From NCBI GenBank assembly GCA_935421135.1, contig OW285193.1, positions 2,904,996-2,968,995 on the forward strand: 64,000 nt of DNA. Reading direction: 5' to 3'. This document shows, piece by piece, positions 21,030 to 29,600 of the stretch. Below the pieces are notes generated by a model. It had not been told where the DNA came from and did no database searches. It saw only the letters and a program-made list of their open reading frames with translations. The number at the start of each line of letters is the position of its first letter. The first letter of the stretch is position 1. The stretch is from Bugulina stolonifera. Lineage: Eukaryota > Bryozoa > Gymnolaemata > Cheilostomatida > Bugulidae. A program made the translations under genes and the position numbers.

Positions 21030-22214
21030 ATACTGCAGTCATCTGGCAAAACACAATAACTCCATTATTGCAAATTGTTCAGGAGAACGCTTTTAAGTTT
21101 GTATTGCTGCCAGGGTCATGAAAATCTTTGAAACAACACAATCTTTTGGAATTATAACATTATGTAATACTTTCAATGGGGAAACAAAAAATTTTTCAAA
21201 ATTTGTGCATAAGTTGAATTTTAAGCTAATTATTTTGTTCTGCCTGATGAGAGCAGCTTCACACTTCCTGCCTACATTATCTGGCATAACACACTAAGTC
21301 CTGTTATAGCAGTTTACCTGATGAATAATTCACTGCTGTCACTTAGTATTCATCTGGCAAAACAAACTAATTAATAAAATTATGATGGTATTTTGGCAGA
21401 AAGGAAAGAATTAATGGTAGATAAGAACCTGGAGGCTTTGCAATTCATTCATAATTATATAATACATGAACTAAAAATGTACATAAAACTGTATTGCTTG
21501 TATTTTGATCCTCTGGTAAAGCATAATATTATACAAGTGATATAACATCTTTGACTAAGATAGGAGTTACGGAGAATAAATGCTTGGACGTTTAACTGTC
21601 ATGCCCTTCGTGATCATCATTAGTTATGATTGGCTGACCGGTAACATGTCCCAATATTACGCCAGAATGAAGCTCTTGTAGGTGGCACAAAGGAAAATAT
21701 ATTTTTTACAATTTCATTATTTTTTCTGTTGGGATTCCCTGATCACACACTCCATAATATGGGATACTGCATTTCCTAAACAGAAAGTCAAAATGGTTGA
21801 AGCTACTATCGGTATGCCGGTGATTGTATGCCATGGTACGAGTGTCACGGCAAAACATAACAACTTGTATGTCAGCGAGTTTTGTACCTGCGTTATTGAC
21901 TTTATGCTCTGTAAGTTAAAACAAAGAGCGTAAAAGGAAAGAGGGATCACTCAATGATAATACCCTGTCTCACCAAATACTTTTTTTCCTTTTTTCCACA
22001 TCAACATGAATACTATCCGCTGACATAAAGGTGTGGCCTGCCTCTAAAAATTTCACTGTTATCATGTTTGCAGATACAAGGTGTTGAGAGAAGCTCCCAT
22101 TTATACCAACAAACCCAGGAAGTCCATGCATAACACACTAATTGTCTCTTAGGGCTGCAATTTCATCAATCAAAACAACATAACTGGAGTTATTGTGTTA
22201 TGCCAGATGAATCA
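21030..22214. mobile_element. Possible MITE with about 26-bp inverted ends
   Basis: TCATCTGGCAAAACACAATA at the left and its complement (with one change, T for A) at 22189-22214. The word ATCTGGCA also recurs at 21278, 21351 and, inverted, at 28395. No transposase frame. Borders and duplication unclear because the gypsy nest begins 23 bp further on. Confidence 0.4.
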
Positions 22215-22255
22215 CACTAGAGTGATGCAATTAGAAGGTCAAAAAATTCAGGCCA

Positions 22256-23011
22256 TTGATAGCTAGGTTCGGGGCGCCGAAGAAAATGCGGTCAGATAAC
22301 GGTCCGTGTTACATCTCAAGGGAATGGAGAGACTTGATGTCAGAGTACGCAATCACACATGAGACCAGTAGCCCACACTATCATCAAAGCAATGGGATGG
22401 CAGAAAGAGCGGTGGAAACAGTGAAGACTATGTGGAGGAAAGAGAAGGATAAGCTGGTGGCTCTTTTAGCTTATAGGACTACGCCACTGGAGAGCTTATA
22501 CAGACCGGATGAGCTGATGATGGGTAGGAAGCTGAGGAATCAGATCCCCAGGCTTAGGGCCGTAGGAGACAGGGTACCAGATAGGGAAGGATTTAAGATT
22601 AGAGACACAAGCCTGAAAGAGCGACAGAAACGTGATTTTGACAGAGGCCACAGAGCTGTCAAAATGCCGGATCTAGAGGAGGGGACCCTGGTGTGGGTGA
22701 AGAGGGATCACAAAGATCCTAGCAGGCCTGGCGTGGTGAGATACAAAGCAGAGGAGCCATACAGTTACTGGGTTGAAGTAAACGGCAGGCTTCTGCGGAG
22801 GTCTAGAGTTCACCTAAGGTTGAGAACGCAAGAGGAGTCGAAGAGGGATGAGACACCGATAGTGAATAAAGAAAAGGAGGCTGGGGAAGAGACAGGTCTG
22901 ACCAATGACAGTGAGTTAGAGTGTAATGCCAGGGAGAATGGAGTGTGCGTGAGCAGTAGGGGTAGAGTCAGAAAAAAGAGGAGAGACCCATATTATATTT
23001 ATGACTATTAA
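22256..23011 (+). pseudogene. pol: Integrase C-terminal fragment of the gypsy family
   Basis: 251 residues identical to the end of the complete pol at 23909. It contains the second and third DDE positions (SDNGPCY, NGMAERAVETVK) and the basic C-terminal domain ending KKRRDPYYIYDY. Lacking RT, protease and the first catalytic Asp, it is non-functional. Confidence 0.92.
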
Positions 23012-23276
23012 TACAGGGTCACTAATAGTGAAGGCTGAAGGGAGAGCTTAGAGAGATAAAAAAAAAAAAAAAAGAAAAAGAAAAGGGGATAGTACACGGT
23101 GGATAGAGAAGGCTACGGAGAAGATTTATAGGAAGGGAGTACACAGCTGATAGTGAAGGTCATAGGGAAGAGATATAGCAAGGGAGGATACACAGTTGAT
23201 AGAGAAGGCTATAGAGAAAAAGTATTGACAGTAATAGCGAAGGCCGAACAGAAGGAGAAGGATAGAGAAGGAGAGA

Positions 23277-23422
23277 TGTGATGTAGCGTCACGGACTCAG
23301 ACTAGATCCGGTCTGCGCAGGAGGTACGAAAGGAAGGAACTTGGACTAGGACGATAAGACTGGAAGGAGGTGCACGGAGAACTAATAAAGTAAGTGCAAT
23401 ACAGTCTTACCAATACACTACA
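23277..23422 (+). repeat. 3' LTR of the plus-strand gypsy fragment (146 bp)
   Basis: TGTGATGTAGCG...CAATACACTACA; same sequence as the LTRs at 23497 and 28187. Confidence 0.92.
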
Positions 23423-23496
23423 ATGCCCACCCAAAAAAGTGCATTTCTAACAACATTTTCCAAAAAAAATTTTTACACAGTAATCCTAGCACCATG

Positions 23497-23642
23497 TGTA
23501 GTGTATTGGTAAGACTGTATTGCACTTACTTTATTAGTTCTCCGTGCACCTCCTTCCAGTCTTATCGTCCTAGTCCAAGTTCCTTCCTTTCGTACCTCCT
23601 GCGCAGACCGGATCTAGTCTGAGTCCGTGACGCTACATCACA
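23497..23642 (-). repeat. 3' LTR of gypsy copy 2 (146 bp)
   Basis: On the minus strand TGTGATGTAG...CACTACA. Matches 28187-28332; flanked outside by CCATG. Confidence 0.95.
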
Positions 23643-23908
23643 TCTCTCCTTCTCTATCCTTCTCCTTCTGTTCGGCCTTCGCTATTACTGTCAATACTTT
23701 TTCTCTATAGCCTTCTCTATCAACTGTGTATCCTCCCTTGCTATATCTCTTCCCTATGACCTTCACTATCAGCTGTGTACTCCCTTCCTATAAATCTTCT
23801 CCGTAGCCTTCTCTATCCACCGTGTACTATCCCCTTTTCTTTTTCTTTTTTTTTTTTTTTTTATCTCTCTAAGCTCTCCCTTCAGCCTTCACTATTAGTG
23901 ACCCTGTA

Positions 23909-26900
23909 TTAATAGTCATAAATATAATATGGGTCTCTCCTCTTTTTTCTGACTCTACCCCTACTGCTCACGCACACTCCATTCTCCCTGGCATTACACT
24001 CTAACTCACTGTCATTGGTCAGACCTGTCTCTTCCCCAGCCTCCTTTTCTTTATTCACTATCGGTGTCTCATCCCTCTTCGACTCCTCTTGCGTTCTCAA
24101 CCTTAGGTGAACTCTAGACCTCCGCAGAAGCCTGCCGTTTACTTCAACCCAGTAACTGTATGGCTCCTCTGCTTTGTATCTCACCACGCCAGGCCTGCTA
24201 GGATCTTTGTGATCCCTCTTCACCCACACCAGGGTCCCCTCCTCTAGATCCGGCATTTTGACAGCTCTGTGGCCTCTGTCAAAATCACGTTTCTGTCGCT
24301 CTTTCAGGCTTGTGTCTCTAATCTTAAATCCTTCCCTATCTGGTACCCTGTCTCCTACGGCCCTAAGCCTGGGGATCTGATTCCTCAGCTTCCTACCCAT
24401 CATCAGCTCATCCGGTCTGTATAAGCTCTCCAGTGGCGTAGTCCTATAAGCTAAAAGAGCCACCAGCTTATCCTTCTCTTTCCTCCACATAGTCTTCACT
24501 GTTTCCACCGCTCTTTCTGCCATCCCATTGCTTTGATGATAGTGTGGGCTACTGGTCTCATGTGTGATTGCGTACTCTGACATCAAGTCTCTCCATTCCC
24601 TTGAGATGTAACACGGACCGTTATCTGACCGCATTTTCTTCGGCGCCCCGAACCTAGCTATCAATGGCCTGAATTTTTTGACCAGGTGCTCCCCTGTCTG
24701 GCTATTCATTTCAGCTGTCTCTATCCACCGTGAGTAGTAATCGACAAAGAGGGCATACCACTTTCCCTCAAACTCAAACAAATCAGAGCCTACCTCTTCC
24801 CAAGGCCCTTCTGGCAGTACACTGTTACTGACTGGTTGATATTGCATCCTTTGGTTACAAATGCATCGATTACAGGTCTCTATCATGTCCTTCACTTCCC
24901 TATTCAGTGCAGGCCACCACACTGTGTCTCGGCTTCTCCTAACCGTCTTCACTATACCTTGGTGTCCACTGTGCAATTTCTTCAACATGTCTCCTCTCAT
25001 ACTGAGAGGGATGTATATCCTAGAATTCATGGTCACCAACCCATCCACTAAACTCAGGTGATCTGCATTAACCCTCACTTTCCTCACCTCCGGAGACGGA
25101 TTTTGAGGCCAAGTTCCCTCAATGCCTTTCACTATATCCTGATAATCCTTATCAGTTGTTCCGGATCTCCTGACTTCCTCTAAGGAGATATCCGTAATGG
25201 CATTAATATAAGTACTCGCATGCATCTCCACCCTCTGCACCTTCACTATTTCCTTTCCTGAGGGTGGCCTTGACAGAAAATCAGCGATGAACATTCCAGT
25301 CCCCGGAGTGTGAAAGATACTATAATGGTATCGCATTAGTCGCATCTTAAATCTTTGTATCCTTAACGGCAAGTCAGACAAGTCTCTGCTACCCAACAGC
25401 GGTATCAATGGCTTGTGGTCGGTCTCTATCTCAAATGACCTTCCTACCAAGTAAAAGTCAAACTTCTCGCAAGCCCATGTGATCGCTAATGCTTCCTTCT
25501 CTATCTGTCCGTACCTCTTCTCTGTCTCTGTCAACTTCCTCGAAGCATACGCCACTGGCTGCCATGAACCGTCTGTAGCTTCCTGGAGTAGAGCCGCTCC
25601 CAACGAATGTGCACTAGCATCTGCAGTCACACGGTGGCTTTTGCTATAGTCAAACAATGCTAGTATGGGGGATTTTGCAATCGCCTCCTTGACTTTATCA
25701 AAACTTTCTTGCTGTCTATACGTCCAACACCAATCATTCTTCTTCTTCTCTAGCTCTCGCAGTGGCAGCTCTATCTCTGACAGCAGCGGACTGTACCTCC
25801 CCAAGTAGTTTACCATCGCCAAAAACCTCTTTAAACCCTTTAGATCTGTGGGGGCCGGCATCTCCCGGATAGCCCGTTCTTTCTCTGGATCCACTCTGAT
25901 GCCTTCATCGCTCACTATATGTCCAAGAAACTTCACTTCTCTTACCCCAAACTCACATTTATCTTTGTTTAACGTCAATCCAGCCTTCTGCAGTTTAACC
26001 AACACCTCACCTAATCTCTCATCGTGCTCCTTTTTTGACTTACCGACCACCAAAATGTCGTCCATCATACACACTACTCCTTGACTATCTCCCAATATCT
26101 TGCACATCTGTCTTTGAAAAAATTCCGGCGCTGCCGAGATACCAAACGGCATCTTGCAGTATTGATACCTACCAAAAGGTGTGATGAATGTAGTATACTC
26201 CCTAGACTCCTCATCCAGCCTTATCTGCCAAAATCCGGAGTTGGCGTCCATCTTGCTGAAATACCTGCTACCTTCCAACGATGCCATAGTATCTTCCAAT
26301 CTCGGCAGAGGAAAGTGCTCTCTTCTCACACTCTTGTTTAGTTGTGTCAAATCTACACATAGCCTCACCTTCCCATTCGACTTTGGAGCAACTACCATGC
26401 CTGAGCACCATGTGGTTGGCTTCTCTACCTTCACTATCACTCCCATCCGCTCCATACGCTCTAACTCCACCTTCGTGGCCTCACGCAGACCAATAGGTAC
26501 TCTTCGCGGTACGCTCAGACATAAAGGGACTGCACCTTCCTTCAAATTTATTTTAAACACATCTGGCAGCACCCCTAGGTCTCCAAACAGCTTCGGGTAT
26601 CTGGACTGGATTTCTTCCTCAACCAATCTGACAGTTTTTACTAGGTTAAGTTTTCTCACCTCAGGTTTGCCGAGCAAATTGCTCTTCCCTCCTTTCATTA
26701 CGTAAACTGTGCTAACCACCTCTTGTCCCCAGGATGATATTAAAGACAATTTCATTTTCCCTATCACATCTAGTACGCTTCCATCAGCTCCCGTGAATAT
26801 CCTGCCTGTTTTTAATATTTCTTGACCTACTTTTTCTGCTGTCTGTGTGGTAATAACAGATACGTCTGCCCCCGTGTCAACAAGGAATTTTACAATTTTC

Positions 26901-26956
26901 CTACCACATCTTAAGCTAATATCAAACTCTTTATCTTTATTTTTCCTTGTTCCTAG
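23909..26956 (-). CDS. pol: Pol polyprotein of gypsy copy 2 (protease-RT-RNase H-integrase)
   Basis: Open from just behind the gag TGA to TAA at 23909. Protease FLVDTGADVSVIT near 26880; reverse transcriptase with RLCVDLTQLNKS, KMPFGISAAPEFFQRQM and catalytic CMMDDILVV; RNase H with TADASAHSLGAALL and IETDHKPL; integrase with the GHQG...CNRCICNQ zinc finger, the DDE residues in LFVDYYSRWIE, SDNGPCYIS and GMAERAVE, and a basic tail. A GTG at 26767 has no special context and would cut off the protease active site, so it is unlikely as a start. All catalytic residues are present; this copy may be functional. Confidence 0.96.
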   Translation of the reverse strand, partial: LGTRKNKDKEFDISLRCGRKIVKFLVDTGADVSVITTQTAEKVGQEILKTGRIFTGADGSVLDVIGKMKLSLISSWGQEVVSTVYVMKGGKSNLLGKPEVRKLNLVKTVRLVEEEIQSRYPKLFGDLGVLPDVFKINLKEGAVPLCLSVPRRVPIGLREATKVELERMERMGVIVKVEKPTTWCSGMVVAPKSNGKVRLCVDLTQLNKSVRREHFPLPRLEDTMASLEGSRYFSKMDANSGFWQIRLDEESREYTTFITPFGRYQYCKMPFGISAAPEFFQRQMCKILGDSQGVVCMMDDILVVGKSKKEHDERLGEVLVKLQKAGLTLNKDKCEFGVREVKFLGHIVSDEGIRVDPEKERAIREMPAPTDLKGLKRFLAMVNYLGRYSPLLSEIELPLRELEKKKNDWCWTYRQQESFDKVKEAIAKSPILALFDYSKSHRVTADASAHSLGAALLQEATDGSWQPVAYASRKLTETEKRYGQIEKEALAITWACEKFDFYLVGRSFEIETDHKPLIPLLGSRDLSDLPLRIQRFKMRLMRYHYSIFHTPGTGMFIADFLSRPPSGKEIVKVQRVEMHASTYINAITDISLEEVRRSGTTDKDYQDIVKGIEGTWPQNPSPEVRKVRVNADHLSLVDGLVTMNSRIYIPLSMRGDMLKKLHSGHQGIVKTVRRSRDTVWWPALNREVKDMIETCNRCICNQRMQYQPVSNSVLPEGPWEEVGSDLFEFEGKWYALFVDYYSRWIETAEMNSQTGEHLVKKFRPLIARFGAPKKMRSDNGPCYISREWRDLMSEYAITHETSSPHYHQSNGMAERAVETVKTMWRKEKDKLVALLAYRTTPLESLYRPDELMMGRKLRNQIPRLRAVGDRVPDREGFKIRDTSLKERQKRDFDRGHRAVKMPDLEEGTLVWVKRDHKDPSRPGVVRYKAEEPYSYWVEVNGRLLRRSRVHLRLRTQEESKRDETPIVNKEKEAGEETGLTNDSELECNARENGVCVSSRGRVRKKRRDPYYIYDY

Positions 26957-26959
26957 TCA
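26952..26959 (-). promoter_or_regulatory. Gag/pol UGA-CUAG stop-readthrough signal, copy 2
   Basis: TTA TGA CTA GGA at the gag end. Downstream the same frame is open for 1015 codons and has no ATG until inside the protease region, so readthrough is the simplest way to make pol. Same motif as copy 1. Confidence 0.68.
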
Positions 26960-27991
26960 TAATGATTCTTCCGAATCGCTGAAGTGCCTGCTGACTGCAT
27001 GTATATGTGCTTCACCCCTATAACTATCCCTTCCTCGACCACTCACTGTTTTAGGACATTCCCTAATGAAGTGTGGGCCACCGCATCCAAAACAGCCGCC
27101 TGTTCCCGGGGCCATCCTTGATTTTGGGCAATCCTTCATCATGTGATCACCACTGCACACAAAGCAACCTCTGCCTCTACCCTTGCCTGGTCCGCTTCTA
27201 CCTCTAAAACCTCTTTGGCCTCTGTAATTACCGCCGCCTCTACTATTGTAAGTGTAGTCCTGTCTAAAGTTTCCCACTCTGTCAATTGAACATGGTTCCT
27301 CCCTTTCTTCCTGTACTGCTTGCTGGCCTTCGACTCTATCTATTTCCGGTTTCCTTGTAGACCCCTCATCCCTATATTTTGAAATAATGCGGGAGGCTGT
27401 CTTTGCTGACTCATGCCTCAGGCATACTGATTTTACTTTGTTTGAGTCTAAGTCTTTCTTCCCTAGTAACTCACACCTAATTTTGTCATTGGTCATCCCT
27501 TTTATTATTGTCTGGACTATCATAGCATCTGTGAGAGAACCCCAACGACATGTTTTCGCTGACCTCTCCACTCTTTCTATAAACTTATCCACCCTTTCCT
27601 CTGCACTCTGCACTATGCTCAAATATCTGTGTCTTGTTGCCACAATGTTTTCTTTCACTTCAAAGTGAGCTGTGAAACCATCTTTTAGGTCCTCATACTG
27701 CATCGTTTCTATATCCGTGTTCCATGATTCAAAGATGTCCATCCCTGTTTCCCCCATGCTATCTAGCAGCAGTGCAGCCTTCCTGTGCTCTATTTCAAAC
27801 TTTGCCTCTGCCTCTTTAGCCCCTTTGTCTTTTGTCTTTGGGCCCGTACTCTCTTTATGCCTCAGACCCGCTCCAATCACCGCTATCTCAAATCTTCTGA
27901 TAAACTTATTCCACCCCTCTAATTCTGCTCCATGTTCTATAACTAACTGGGGTGTACTAACACCTTTGCCGAATTTTAAATTGTTATCCAT
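26957..27991 (-). CDS. gag: Gag of gypsy copy 2
   Basis: 344 residues from ATG 27991 (MDNNLKFGKGVS). N-terminal two thirds is the helical gag core seen in Ty3-type elements. Then an Arg/Gly-rich RNA-binding stretch (RGGGNYRGQRGFRGRSG) and two zinc knuckles of exact CX2CX4HX4C form, CFVCSGDHMMKDC-like and CFGCGGPHFIREC-like, the first with CFVC and the second with CFGC. It coats and packages element RNA into cytoplasmic particles. It ends at TGA 26957-26959 with CTAGG following; pol goes on in the same frame. Intact. Confidence 0.95.
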   Translation of the reverse strand: MDNNLKFGKGVSTPQLVIEHGAELEGWNKFIRRFEIAVIGAGLRHKESTGPKTKDKGAKEAEAKFEIEHRKAALLLDSMGETGMDIFESWNTDIETMQYEDLKDGFTAHFEVKENIVATRHRYLSIVQSAEERVDKFIERVERSAKTCRWGSLTDAMIVQTIIKGMTNDKIRCELLGKKDLDSNKVKSVCLRHESAKTASRIISKYRDEGSTRKPEIDRVEGQQAVQEEREEPCSIDRVGNFRQDYTYNSRGGGNYRGQRGFRGRSGPGKGRGRGCFVCSGDHMMKDCPKSRMAPGTGGCFGCGGPHFIRECPKTVSGRGRDSYRGEAHIHAVSRHFSDSEESL

Positions 27992-28170
27992 CCTCGTGAC
28001 TACTTAGCTCTATTTCCTTTTAATCACTTTCACTTCTCTATCACTCTGACTCGCCACTAGACTAGGACTACTACTAGGCCTATTATTCAACTCTCCAAAC
28101 GCAACTTACGAATCACTTTACTTTTCAAAGCACTCTATTACCTATTAACCGACGTAACGTTATCCTCTGG

Positions 28171-28186
28171 TTTACTTCTGACACCA
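28171..28186 (-). other. Primer binding site of gypsy copy 2
   Basis: TGGTGTCAGAAGTAAA directly at the LTR edge; the first 13 bases fit the complement of a tRNA-Leu 3' end (…ACTTCTGACACCA). Confidence 0.7.
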
Positions 28187-28332
28187 TGTAGTGTATTGGT
28201 AAGACTGTATTGCACTTACTTTATTAGTTCTCCGTGCACCTCCTTCCAGTCTTATCGTCCTAGTCCAAGTTCCTTCCTTTCGTACCTCCTGCGCAGACCG
28301 GATCTAGTCTGAGTCCGTGACGCTACATCACA
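28187..28332 (-). repeat. 5' LTR of gypsy copy 2 (146 bp)
   Basis: Same sequence as 23497-23642. Promoter and transcription start would lie here. Flanked outside by CCATG and inside by the primer binding site. Confidence 0.95.
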
Positions 28333-28337
28333 CCATG

Positions 28338-28759
28338 AATGGCAAAAAAAGTGAAAAATCTGAAAATTGAAAAATTTTGAGTTATTGTGTTTTGCCAGAT
28401 GACTGCAGTATAGTTGTACTCTAGTAAGAGTATTACAGATTACAGGGCTGGAAACATACCAGCCAATCAATGTGTAGCCACATCAACAACACTAATCTAT
28501 TATTTAAACAAAGCCAATAATAGCCATTCAGTTAAACTGAGCAGAAAACTGGTATCAAACGAGTAGATAATTCCAATATTGTACAGCACACACAGTCAAA
28601 CATCTGACACGGGTACTTTAAGGAATACAGTATTTGTAAAAACTGTAATAACCAATTTGCTTGTTTGTTTATCTAATCATCTCGCTTTCCCTCGATAACA
28701 CATGATGTGACATAATGTGACATAATGTGACGTATCAATCAAGCAAGGTGAATTAGGTT
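28338..28759. other. Spacer between gypsy copy 2 and the gag-only element
   Basis: Contains at 28371-28410 an inverted copy of the sequence at 21020-21058 (GAGTTATTGTGTTTTGCCAG then ATGACTGCAGTATA) and, at 28703-28735, repeats of TGACATAATG. No gene seen. Confidence 0.55.
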
Positions 28760-28967
28760 TGTTATATAGTCATTACGGCTATTCTAAGCGTCTCGTAAGA
28801 GACTACGCTTTAGGTCAGAGCTGATTGGCCAACTGGACAAAGAAAGACTACGCTACAAGCCGAGAGGATTAGGAAGACTATTCAAGCCTTATCTTCATGA
28901 ACTTCGGTGAGTGAAGACGTACCTGACTACGCTAAGCTAAGTATATTACGAACCTGACTATTTAACA
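28760..28967 (+). repeat. 5' LTR of the gag-only element
   Basis: TGTTATATAGTCATTACGG...CTATTTAACA. Carries a small hairpin (CTCGTAAGAG) and the block CCTTATCTTCATGAACTTCG. Directly followed by TGGCACAGTTGGCAAG, a probable primer binding site of unknown tRNA. Confidence 0.93.
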
Positions 28968-29039
28968 TGGCACAGTTGGCAAGATAATTATTTTATTATT
29001 ATTGTTAAACTGAAAGGTATTACTGGTTACTGCTGAGAT

Positions 29040-29590
29040 AATCAAGAGCACCCTTCGGGGGAGGAGTAGCAGTCACTCAAGGAGGAGTGACTGTGAGTGA
29101 GTAGCGTAGTGACTCACTAGTCCTTGACTGCACTACGTGTGAGGGGTAGCGTAGTTACGTGAATGTAACGTGACTACGTGAGTGTAGAGTAGAGAGTTTT
29201 TGTAGCGTAACCACACGAGAGTACCGTGGCTACGTGAGAGTAAAGTGTTTCCGTAGCGTAGTCACGTCAGTTAAGCGTGGCTACGTCAGTTAAGCGTGGC
29301 TACGTGAGTGTAGAGAAGAGTAGCGAAGAGTAGCGTAGTCACACCAGAGTAACGTGACTGCGTGAGAGTTGAGAAAGGGAAAGTGAGTGTTAGTGTAGAG
29401 TTAGCGTTCGTGTGGAGTTAGTGTAGAGTTAGAGTAGAGTTAGTGGAGAGTTAGTGGAGAGTTAGAGTAGAGTTAGTGTAGAGTTGAAGTAGAGTTAGTG
29501 TAGAGTTGAAGTAGAGTTAGAGTAGAGTAGAGTTGGGTATTGAATTGAAAGTAGAGTAGAAAGTAGAGTAGCTCCGTGAGTGTAGTACAG
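29040..29590 (+). repeat. Repetitive leader of the gag-only element
   Basis: Tracts of GTAGCGTAGTCACG/TGGCTACGTGAG and later GAGTTAGTGTAGAGTTAGAG words between the 5' LTR and the gag start. Could hold packaging or dimerisation signals; no coding frame. Confidence 0.8.
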
Positions 29591-29600
29591 CAGAGCTAAA

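Larger units (their letters stand above)
22237..23422 (+). mobile_element. Gypsy fragment (integrase end plus 3' LTR), plus strand
   Basis: 5'-truncated copy that is virtually identical to the reverse complement of 23497-24683; the only difference I noticed is one A in a poly-A run. It ends with a 146-bp LTR at 23277-23422. Together with the next element it forms an inverted repeat with a 74-bp spacer. Confidence 0.92.
23497..28332 (-). mobile_element. Complete Ty3/gypsy LTR retrotransposon, copy 2
   Basis: 4836 bp, two LTRs that look identical, and a 5-bp target duplication CCATG (23492-23496 and 28333-28337). Minus-strand order: LTR, primer binding site, gag, in-frame UGA, protease-RT-RNase H-integrase, purine tract (AGAGAAGGAGAGA), LTR. 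Both coding parts are undamaged, so the insertion is recent and potentially active. Confidence 0.97.

Noticed and set aside
21682..21933. Plus-strand 83-residue frame
   Set aside because: No start context, no domain, inside a MITE-like repeat.
24836..26705. Plus-strand frames across gypsy copy 2
   Set aside because: Antisense shadows of the pol polyprotein.
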